A stretch of DNA of 64,000 nucleotides from Ostrinia nubilalis (Eukaryota > Arthropoda > Insecta > Lepidoptera > Crambidae), in contig NC_087095.1 in assembly GCF_963855985.1 (NCBI RefSeq), positions 1,622,001 to 1,686,000 of the forward strand, given 5' to 3'. The position numbers and the translations under genes are program-made. Shown here in pieces: positions 38,501 to 50,500 of this stretch. How positions within the stretch are numbered: position 1 is the stretch's first letter; every line of letters begins with the position of its first letter. The notes under the pieces were generated by a model that was not told the DNA's origin, made no database searches, and saw only the letters and a list, made by a program, of their open reading frames with translations.

Positions 38501-41500
38501 AACTCAAGAACGGCTGAACCGATTTAGCTGAAAATTGTCAGGGAGGTAGTTTAGAGCCAGGAGAAGGACATAGGATACTTTTTATCCCGTTCGAAATTAA
38601 AAAAAAGTCTGCTTATTTATTGCCATTAAGGCGGAACAAAGTTCGCCGGGTCAGCTAGTTTATAATAAAAATGCAACATATTAATTTAAAAAAACGATAA
38701 TATACCTCAATAAGCCTTGCCAGAAATCCTAAGTTGTACTAGTTGTACTGAAATCTGGTTAAAGATGCCTTCTAAAGGATTTTGAAGCCAAGGGGAGAGC
38801 ACAAGTATGATTTCCGATTGCATAAAGTCTTCGAGTAGCTTTTTCAAATTTTAATTCCATCTTAAACGTCCTGTAAAAGGCAAATACCATTTGGCCTAGA
38901 ATTATTTAGAGTAATGTGAATTGAGTCTCAAGACTTACCAAGACAACAATGCCTATTGCAGAAAAAAACATAATCCTTCTTTATTCAGTCGGGTAATCAA
39001 TATTTTCCTTGTGCGACGGTAAAAATTCAAATCACGTAGCGTCACACCAATATTTTCCAATTGATTCGTGAATAGAACAAAAAGTGCAAGCAAAAACTCT
39101 ACAAAAGCGTCCATTGACAAAAAAAGTAGTTCAAGTTTACAAACAAACGTACAGTCGCGTGCGCAACTGTTAGCACTATTCTGAATTTGAAATGCAAACA
39201 GAACTTTTCTGAAATCTGTTGAACTTTATGCAGACTGTCTTAGGTTTTGAATTGAGTGTGCTAGTGAAACGTAGGTTACTCTTGGAAAGGTCAGGAGCAA
39301 ACATCTAAATACTGGCCTTTTAGCGTGGAATTGTGAAGAGGCTGAATGAAAAAAAAAATTGTCTAACCAAAATACACTCATACTCACAATCAAAATAAAT
39401 TTTACCAAAATATTGTTTGTTTTTTATAATAATTTTAAAAAATAAGGATGCTTAAGGATTTTAATACCGACTTTTAAGCAAAAGATTAATTTTAAAATGC
39501 GTTGCGGACCTTAAAATTTTTACTACATATCTGTAGTTAAATTCTAAAATACTTTCGGTCTTATTCATAATCATTTTTCACATTTTATCAAATGCTTATT
39601 AGAGGTTTATAAAACGTTTGATAAAAATTGTTATTCATAATCGTCATTTAGCGCTAAAATCCTCTTATAACTGTGTGATAAGTTATCGAGAGCTCGGGCC
39701 TTGTTTAAAGCTCTAATAAACCTATTTTAACCTAACTTTTATAAATGTCATTTCATATGAATGTCACTTCGTTGGTTTATTTATTCAAAATATCCTTGCT
39801 GTGATCCTTGCTTGTGAAAATGAATGCTATAAATGCAATTGTGCATTTAGCCAATAATGCCGACCCAGCGCGACGTAGAAAGCTCTACCGCCAACGAAGC
39901 AACCCATTCGATTTGCGGGACCTAAATTTTAAAATAAAATATAGGTTCAATAAGGACACAGTGCGCACCATCATAGATTTGGTGGAAGATGATCTGGTTC
40001 AGAGCGCTAGAGGTGGTGGCACGTGTCCTGAACTGCAAGTTTTAGTGGCCATAAGATGTTGGGGACGTCGTGAGGTAAGCACAAAAAAGTGTTTTATTTT
40101 ATCCCTTTGTCGTGGCTGCTATAATTATTTTCATACATTTTCAGGTACAAGATGATGCTGGTGACCTCCATGGCCTAAGTCAGCCGACAGTGAGCCGGAT
40201 ATGCGCCAGAGTCGCGCATGCAATCGCGAATAAGGCAAATTCCTTCATCAAAATGCCTATCACTATAGGAGAGCAGGAAAGAATTAGTGCCAAATTTAGA
40301 GCAATTAAAAATTTTCCTGGGGTGATAGGAGCCATAGATTGCACCCACATTAAAATTAAAAAAACCGGAGGTGACATGGCCCAGTACTATATTAATAGAA
40401 AAGGCTATTATTCCCTGAATGTTCAGGTAAAATATATTTTGATTTTATACAGTTTACAACAGAGAAAGATTTGTTTTAATAATGTCTATAATTTTTACTT
40501 TGTATGATCTAAATTTTAGCAACATTCAACACTATATTATTGGATGGATTACCTACAGGATACTGTTTTTTTTATTTTAGGTTGTCTGTGATGCTGACCT
40601 CAAAATAATGGATATAGTGGCTAGATGGCGAGGCAGTACACATGACAGTCGAATTTTTATGGAGAGCAATATAAAACAACGATTTGAGGATAGGCAGTTT
40701 AGAGGACGCCTTATTGGCGATTCGGGCTACCCTCTTCTGCCATATCTATTTACACCTATTTTAAGGCCTAGTCGTCCAGAAGAAGAAGCATACAATAATG
40801 CTCACATCTCAACTAGGAACACTGTTGAAAGGTGTTTTGGGGTGTGGAAGCAGCGGTTCCAATGCCTACTCCATGGCTTACCAGTAAGCCTCCAAAATGG
40901 AAAAGCTGTGATCATAGCATTGGCTGTATTACATAATATAGCCATTGATATGAATGACACATTGTTAGGTAAATGTTATCAATTTGACTGTACATAAGGA
41001 ATACAAATCTTTATGACAAAATGTTGACAAATTCATAATATTTTTCAGAACAACATATGGAGCAGGTCCCTGTAACTCCGCAACTTTCGACGGAGAACAG
41101 TGTTCACGACAACCGACCTTCATTGTTGAGGCGTAGGTCGCAGTTGATACTACAAAATTTTATAAATCAACATTTTTGAATGGTACTAAAATACATTTTG
41201 ATAAATTCCAACGATTTACTTTTATGTAATGTCATTTGAGTTCATGAAAATGTTGTATTTTAATTTTTCAGATACTGTTCCTGGCATCTTAATGAAAATA
41301 AAAAGAATATTTGATTGAAAAATACCTGTATTTCAATTTTCAGTCCAATTTGTTACTATCACAAAAACAAAACCTGTAGTTCTCTTTAAAAAAGCAATTA
41401 TTCTGCAAAAATTCAAAACAAATTACTTTATATCACTAATTTAAGTACAATTAGTTTCAACAAACTTACTTATTAAAAATCACAGTTCAATTCTTTAAAA

Positions 41501-44500
41501 CAAAGAAATTGCTTAAGTATAAACGTTTCTATTCGGAGGTTATCAACCTTCTACATTTAAAACAAAATAACCATAATTTACACTATTATTATAAAGGCGA
41601 ATGTTTGTGACTAGGCATATGTGTATTTACTTTATATCACTAATTTAAGTACAATTATTAAACTTACTTACTAAAAATCACAGTTCAATTCTTATAAACA
41701 AATAAATTGCTAAAACAGATAGATTATATAGTCTCGAATAACATATAGGCTTCTTTTTATCCTGGAAAAATGCACAGATCCTGTAGGTTACAGAAATAGT
41801 AGTCTACGCAGGCGGAGTCGTGGGCAACAGCTAGTTAATAGTAATCTCAAACTCTTATTAAGTTATGACTAGTAAACATATTCATAGCCGTCTAAATATA
41901 TTGCAGAAACACAATCAAAATGCGGATTGGAACTGCATAAAATACAAATTAAAAACAAACAGAAGTAAGGGAGGAACTAACTTATTATTTAGAATCTGTT
42001 AGTACTTGAAAAACTTTAACATCAAAAGACTTATTATTCTTTATTAATGTGAGTGTAATATTTAAGTTTTTCCTGTAATAATTGATGCTCAAGATCCAAG
42101 TTTCTCCCTTTCTTCCGTTCGTTTTCCATTTGAACTTCATGCAGTTCAATCCGGCATTTTGATTCTGTTTCTGCAATTTCGGAAATCCTAACTTTGCTTA
42201 AATCAATTAAGCCTTCTTTGTTTAACAGTTTCCTTTTTTTTTTGATTGCTGGTGCTTTAAAATTAGGTTTTGCTTTATTTTCTATTGCCTCTACTTTTTT
42301 ATTTTCTTTATCTTCCAATATGCCTCTAGTAGTACAAGCATGTGTATCTTCTATTTCTTCATCAAGTACCACCAATTCATATTGGATTTCTTCATTATTT
42401 ATCAATTCCTGATCTTGCGTATTTTGAGTTGATTCCTCCTCTTGAATGTTAATTAATTCACTTTTATTTGAGTCCGAGTCAAATCTGTTAACATCGACTA
42501 CAAATTCATTGGGCAACCAAGATGCTATATCATCAGCCCTATCGTCAGGCACTGATAATGGTGGACCACCGCCAGTTTTAATTTGAGCCTGCCTAGCAAT
42601 GGTCTTGTCTTTCTTCGCACTGATTTTTATGAGGCTCCATTGCGATTTTAACTGGGTAATGGAGCGGTTCATACCAGCGCACATTGAATTAAACCTGAAA
42701 AAGAAATGACAGGATTTTGAATTACAGGTAAAGGCAAAATTTTATATTGAAGGCAGAAATCAAAAGATGTACCAACGTTGTTTGTAAATCAGCCCAAGCC
42801 GCAACCTTCCGTTTATTCGTGTTAGTGTCTGTATTTTTATTTTCGATTGCATTTACTCTTTCTTTCACCAACTCTTTCAGCAAATACTGAAAAGCAAACA
42901 CTAGGCGTCAAACATAAATAAAACCATGCTACAAAAATTAGTAGGCACTTTATCAGGCTAAAAATAAGTACTACCTTATCTTCCTCCAACCAGTTTTCTG
43001 ATCGTTGCCTTTTAGGCGGTCTGTTCTCCTTCGTCATGGACATAATTAGTATCCGATGTAACTAGCCGGGTCGTCGTAAGAGCTTATTGCAGAGTACAGG
43101 GTAAGAGGTACAGAATCCAGAACATACAATCCCAAGTTTTATAAAAGTTTGATAAAACTTGGGAGTTGATCGAAAAAACCGAAAACTTTATTAAATGTTC
43201 GTGCCAAATGTCAATGTCAGTAAGTAAAACGTCACAGCTGCCAATTTTTTGTTTTTTTTTTCTGCGATTTGTCTATGATTTTACATGGTCCATCAAGTTA
43301 AATCACCAAAAAAGCTGTTTTCGTTCATTCTTTTTGTATAGTCTGTGGAAAGAAAATATTAAACTCTGTTTTAGCTATCAAAGGTTTATAAACGATTATG
43401 AATAACGTTTTTTATCAGAGGTTTATAAGAGTGTTTTAAGCCTATCAAACGTTTTAGCTAATGTAGGTTTTAAACCTATATTAGCATTTTATTATGAATA
43501 AGACCGTTTGTGTTTTTCTCTTTCATTTCCCGCCTAAACCATCAGCATGCATGTCTATGGCATTTGTTAAAAGGCATGAAGTATACAAGACTTGTATAGT
43601 TAAGTGCATTTCGTATTTTCATGTATTAGGTGTGCACTCAGAGACATTGCAGGTCAAAAATACGCAAAATCTGGTCCATTGTGACGTCAAATTTTATCGT
43701 GGGACCCGCACCAAGGTGAAGGCTCACGAATTATGTGACGTCACGTGAGACACTTAATCTGTGATACATAGCACCTGCTTTGGGTAAAACCTTGTGTGAT
43801 GCTCAAAAATTAGCACTGTGTGCTGTGAATGTTTGGATTACGAATTTAAAGATATGTAGATCGATACTCTTTTTTGCGCAAAACAGAAAACTGACAAATA
43901 TAAAATACAAGTTCTACAAAGTACAATTTAGGCGGACTTCTAGATAGAAAAGAAATCGATATCTTCTAGAATTATCTAGCATAACAAAACTGTCACCTCT
44001 TGGATTACCAAGAGGTGACAGTTTTGTTACAGTTTCAAGTAGCTGGCTACGATTGCTACGAAAAATCACTAGAAGTATGACTACGCCAGCTACGCTGGTG
44101 AGATAAGCTGCACCTCTTTTTAATTTAAGACCACATATTATTTTATTGTACCACATTATCTCGGTGAATAAATAATCTTTGAATCTTTGAAGTAAGCTTC
44201 AAAACTTTATCAATAGCAGAGTTGTTTCTATGTCAATAGTTCTTTTCTTTTCGTATTGAGATGTTATAGCAGCTTACTAAGTACTGGACCAACCACCATA
44301 AGAAGGCCGTCATTTCATCATCATTTAATTTAAATAAAAAATAAATCGGTACCTACTACTTATGATAATATTAATCATGAAAATAACCAAAGCCATTCCA
44401 TGACTCAACCTTATTATGACAGATTTTTTTATGAATGGCCATTCACACACATGCTAATACGCAGACAAACTTGCAGAAAAAACCTATGTCTCCGAACAAT

Positions 44501-47500
44501 TTACATAATGATGCAAATTAGATGGCCAGTTTGTTCGTAACTCGAGTGACATTGGCTTGAGACAACTGAACACTCCTACCTTCTACTACCCAATTAGAAG
44601 ACGAAACATACTTGTGAACTTAGCTTTGGAAAACCTAGGTTATATCTTGATAGGTTTTACATTGCTCGCACATTACTTTGGCATTGGGTTATTTAACTTT
44701 TTAACACCATCTTTTGTTTTTTTTTTCTTTATTCAGAAAACCACAGCTCTTTATAATTTATAAACTCCAAAAACATTTATTTTATTTTATTTTATTTTAT
44801 TTTTCTTTATTAAGGAAACAAACAGCATGAGTTGATACATGTAAACTTAAATAATAACAACAGTACAGTAGTCTAATCAGTTTCCACAAATAAACTTTAC
44901 AAGTTAATCGAAAGTTATGCAGAGTGCGAGCAATTTAAAATCACAATATATTAAAAAATGCATAACAAAACCCTAAATTCTTAAGTGGATTAAAAAAAAA
45001 ATTATAATAATTAAGTTTGAAATCTATAAACCCTTCAATAAGCGACGAAACTGCGCCAACTTCAATTCAATGAAATATGTCGATATCACTGTAAGCATTA
45101 TTATACTTATTACTAGCTCTTATAAGAAAACTGTTACATCTGTAATTAGTCTTGCAAACAGGGGTTGAAAACGTGAACTTACGCCCTCAAACATGTATCA
45201 AAAACTGTGAAATAACGTCACTTTTTTAAGTCGGGAAATGCTTTTCATATACCCACTGACCGATTGTCTCTACCTGTATCTTGTCTAGTTAATCACAAAT
45301 AAAATATGAGCCACATTTTTTCATGTGAGAGTATAGAAATAGTATGGCTGGGTTGCACCATCTTATCTTAACTTTGACAAACGTCAAAATCTGTCAAGTT
45401 CGATACAAAATACACCGGTTATCGTAATAGTTACTGTTAAAGTTAGGTGGTGCAACTCAGCCTATGAGTGACAAGCACTAATAGATTTTAAGCTTTTATT
45501 AACTTTTATTTAACACAAGCAATATTATTTAAATCTATCATCATCATCTCAGCCATAGAACGTCCACTGCTGAACATAGGCCTCCCCCAATGCTTTCCAT
45601 TTTAATTATTGATACTGAATTACTGATTACCTCTATTTCTGATCTAGAATACAACATAACCAAAAAACTTTCAGCAGATCTGTTACTCCCCCCAAGCACG
45701 ATTCCTTTCTTCATAAACAACCATTTCCTCGACATCCCGACTCTTGGTTCTTTCGTCCCCCTACAGCACTAAAGGTGACAAAAAACATATAAAAACTATT
45801 TCGTAATCCCTAACACGTGCTGCTACGTGCCTCAAGATCTGTCACGCACGTAGAGCTTATTTACTTTTTGTCATCCTCTGAATTATCAGAAGTTTTTATT
45901 AGATAATTTTCGGTGCTTTTTATTGAAATTGGATTGGACAAATAGAGTCTGTTATTATATCTATAGGAGTAATTTGATGTGATTGTCATGCAATTCGGGA
46001 AATGGTTTTTAATGATTACGTAGAGCTTTTTTAATTGACATGTAGGTAAGTAACTGAAATATTTTTTCAAAATGTTAAGTTAGCATAGTTTTGATTTTCT
46101 GAAAAAAAATAAGTTTATTCAGCCAGCAACATTAATGGCAACTATAAATAATTATGATGCTTTTAAATACATATTTTTAAACGTCTTGAAACCTTTAAAA
46201 TTACTTAGGCTGAGTTGCAACACCTAACTTTAACGGTAGCTGTAACAATGACCGGTGTTTTTTGTATGGAGTTTGACAGATGTTTAACGTTTGTTAATGT
46301 TAAAGTAAGATGGTGCAACTCAGCCTTAGTTTAATTTGTATTTGTTTCAAGAATCTCTTAAATCAATTGTTATTATTATCAAATTAATCAACTCTACGTT
46401 GCAACTAGCTAGCGAATGTTGCTTTCGATTTCGGGTGACACAAATACTTAGTAGTCAAGCTACTTTAAATTGTTCCCATACCACAACAACCATCCCCAAA
46501 TAAATTGTAATCACATCATATGAATGCGCGACGTACTCATAACACCTGATTGTACTAATGGCCCATACAACTTAAGAGGGCCTTGGCGTAATGAATTAGC
46601 CCATTGTTCCATGGTCCCAGGCCTTATAGGCCAGCCCCGATGGCCAGATGACAATATGCTTAGTTCCGTCATTTCGAATAGCCCCTAGGTCGGCCATTTT
46701 GGGTTAGTCTTTTGTCACTGGATCGGTTTTGGACGTGCGACAATTCGTTATTGGTGTTAGTGTAGCAGGTTGGAAGATTAGAGGTCAATTTATAAATATT
46801 TCTTCATTTTTATCTACATCAATAAAAATTAGATTCTCCGTACCTACCGGATAGTTTTCATTCTGTCCAGACTAATACTCGTACATTTGCAGGTTCGATG
46901 CACGCACAATACAAATATTTGCGTGCGTGAATATTTATTACTCGTATTGATCTAAGTCTGGATTGCACCATCTTACTTTATTTTTAACAAACATCAAAAA
47001 TCTGTCTAACTCCATACAAAAACCCCAGTTATCGTTATAGTTACAGTTAAAAGGTGGTGCAACTCAGCCTAAATATTTTCTACATCCTTACAAGTGAAAT
47101 TTTTAAGTATATCCGCTATTTGGTACCAATATAATAACAAGCTTTACTTAGTTTGGGACGAGATAGCGCAGTAAAAAGTCCTAATATTTTTTTTTAGTTT
47201 CCTTCGAAGAAAAATTTTATCATAGTTTTTCCTGTAGCTTTCTGATATTCAATAAATAATGAATTAGCACATAACTTAAGGTCTACCTGCACATAACAAA
47301 TCGATTGCAGTATCAATGAATCCGGAGTGTAACATCCGTCGTTGCGTATTGTGGACAAACAATGAGACTACAATGGTGATCGAGTCACCTTTACGGTTGA
47401 ATGGCAATTGGTTTTGGGGTTAAACTTTAAACAAATCACTTTATATTTAGGTATCAAGTATTATGTAGTCGGTTAGTGACGAGTAGTGGCTCATCATCTA

Positions 47501-50500
47501 TCAAAAGTTACTTCGTTATTAGGATTTTTGCATAATTAAGATGCATCTCAAACTCTCAGCTCTCTGCCCTGCAATTGAAATAATCGTTCTCACCTTTTCC
47601 ACGTCCCAATATATTTGCTATTATCAACCCTACCAATGCTTCGGCGGGACAATAATATGAGAAGAAGCGTCACAAGAATCTCACACCCGTATTTACAACA
47701 TTACTATGGGGTCTCACAGCACACGTGTACGCACAGGGTCCCAAAAACCTAGTTATTAGACAATACTTGAGTGGCGCAGTGACAGACACGAACCAATCAC
47801 AGAGCTCTCTATGCGTTCGACTTCACCTAAGCAAGCATCGTTTGTGAAAACGCAAGTGTCAGACACTATTGTCGCCCTACCTAATTTAAAAACCGCCCTT
47901 TTAGCATGACATTGCCAGCCTCTTTTATACTACTGCCACGTACATAGGGGTTCCCTACTTGTGTTCGAAAGTTGATAGTTCGATTTTTATTATACCGAAC
48001 ACGTTGTGTCGGTAGTTCAGTTGTGCGATAATTTATTGTATCGATGCTTTATTGGTGCGATGTAACGTTTGTGCGAAAAATTCTGTAGCGAAAAACCCTA
48101 CGACGATTGATCATTACTTCGATAATTTATTCCTTCGATAGTAATGTCGGTTCGAAATGCCTACTAAATATTAAATAGTCCTGTGATTTAACTAAATATC
48201 ATACCTACCTACATATCTTCATTCAACCAATTAGAAAGACAGGCAATAAATTAACAACACATTAAATAATCATTTACATGTTTTATTTTCATAAACAAAA
48301 CTTTTAATTTATTTTAAATTAAAAAACGTAATGATATGGAACTTCTTCCTTTTTTAAGAGCCATTTCTAATCATATTATAATCACAATTATAATGTATGT
48401 AATTATTATTTTTTTTTGCATTTTTATTAGTAAAATGTGTTTGAAAATGTACGCATAATATATTTTTTTTAATTTAAAATTAATTAAAAGTTTTGTTTAT
48501 TTTTTGTTTATGAAAATAAAACATGTAAATGATCATTTAATGTGTTGTTCATTTATTGCCTGTTTTCCTAATTCCTAAAATTAATAAATAATAAAAACAA
48601 TGAAGATATGTAGGTAGGTATGATATTTAGTTAAATCACAGGACTATTTAATATTTAGTAGGCATTTCGAACCGACATTACTATCGAAGGAATAAATTAT
48701 CGAAGTAATGATCAATCGTCGTAGGGTTTTTCGCTACAGAATTTTTCGCACAAACGTTACATCGCACCAATAAAGCATCGATACAATAAATTATCGCACA
48801 ACTGAACTACCGACACAGCGTGTTCGGTATAATAAAAATCGAACTATCAACTTTCGAACACAAGTAGGGAACCCCGTACATAGAGAACATATTATTATAC
48901 AAGCAAGGACAATATATAAGATAAGCATTCGTATGCGTAATCACAGTAAATAACAGCTATATACTATGACTGTGGGAACGAATGTTTATCGGAACTGGGT
49001 CGTGATCTCAGGACACTTTTTGTTATGTTTTTTAGTTAATGACCTTTCGCACTATGGCTTGAGAACTATTGATTTGGTCGATAATAATATAAAAACTTGC
49101 TTTAGTTGGCTAATAGGGTTTGTTATCTGATTAAATTAATGACACAAAAACTCATTCATTAGTATCGTACAAATGAATAAGTTTTTGTGTCATTAATTTA
49201 ATCAGATAATATACATACTATATCAAAAACCGAGACGTATTTTAACTGATGATTGGTGGCGATGGATTCTGATTCGACATGATGCGGTGACCTCGATACT
49301 ACTACCATGTTTTTAAAAATGAGTCATTTACTAGGAAATTAGCTTTGGGTTCGCTGCCACCTGGAAATTTTAACACGGATTTGTGGAGCGAAAGTTTGAG
49401 AAACCCTGAATTATAGCAGCAAGTTCAGTAGATCCCGAGATTACCCTTTACAATTTAACAAATATACAAACACACAAACTTTACCTCTTAATTATATTAG
49501 TATAGATTATGCGAGTACTAATCAATCCTAAATGAATGTTCACTCGCCCTTTCTCCTATAAAACATTTTTATGTCAACATGCCAACAACGCTGTCATTAT
49601 TTATAATTGGCAGTGTAAGTAAATACTGCCTTTCAATGAAATAGTACCTACTTTTTTATTAAAGCTTTGTATTGTTGGAGTCGTCGTTGTAGGCTTGAAA
49701 ATAATTAACTAAGGCTGGGTTGCACCATCTTACTTTTACTTTGACAAACGTCAAAAATCTATCAAACTCCATACAAAAAATACCGGTTATCGTTATAGTT
49801 ACGGTCAAAGTTAGGTGGTGCAACTCAGCCTAAGTATGATTCACGTTCAGCGATCTAGCAAAAGATACTTGATTAGTTAGATGAGCGTTGCGGATTGTTT
49901 AAATGGGATTTTTTTATTTAGCACTTGATCTATTTTAATTCAACTTTCAATAAGTCATTCTAACTATAATGCTTTATTCTTTTCTTTTATTTATGTATTC
50001 TTCGCTATCAAATCGTATCGTACCTTGGGTTGTTTATTTTTTCTGTTTTTCAGGACTCAAGCACAAATTACTTTTCAGGCATGTAGCTAGTGTTTGTTGT
50101 AGGCTCGATTGAATTATATCAGGCGCTAGTGGCGGCCCAAAAATCTGACTTCATGGTTATTCCTTAGCTTAAGTTCTAAGAATAACCCCACTAATTTGAT
50201 TTTGTTCGGAATCTAACATTGGATTGTAATTAACAGAAATTAATTCAGTGAAAATGCTTTTCTATATCAACTCAGCTTTTTGCCCTAATCAACGCTGTTT
50301 TCTATTACTCAATCCGCTACAATTTCTACCACATACAATACTGGTTCTCTTAGAAAAACTAGTGAAGAGATGTACAAGGCACTATCTTTTGAAATCACAT
50401 TGTTCTACGACATGTGGGAAATACTACCCGGAAACTTTCCTTGGTGTCTAAGATTTGTATGCGAACTGCGCGTACGCAACTGTGTAAACCAAACAAAATA

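Larger units (their letters stand above)
39556..43506. mobile_element. Complete PIF/Harbinger DNA transposon
   Basis: The 3951-bp element is bounded by perfect 16-bp inverted repeats (CGGTCTTATTCATAAT at 39556-39571 and its complement at 43491-43506). TTT flanks both ends (39553-39555, 43507-43509), a 3-bp target duplication as in Harbinger. A second inner repeat (GTTATTCATAATCG) occurs near both ends in inverted orientation. Two convergent genes fill it: a DDE transposase (plus) and a Myb/SANT-like protein (minus), the standard pair for this superfamily. Both reading frames are intact over all exons. A Helitron-like piece sits between them. It is inserted in intron 1 of gene A. Confidence 0.93.

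Noticed and set aside
42194..42412. 72-codon plus-strand frame inside the Harbinger element
   Set aside because: Antisense shadow of the Myb/SANT-like gene.
44557..44763. 68-codon frame with a hydrophobic C-terminus
   Set aside because: The hydrophobic residues come from a T-rich tract; no supporting context.
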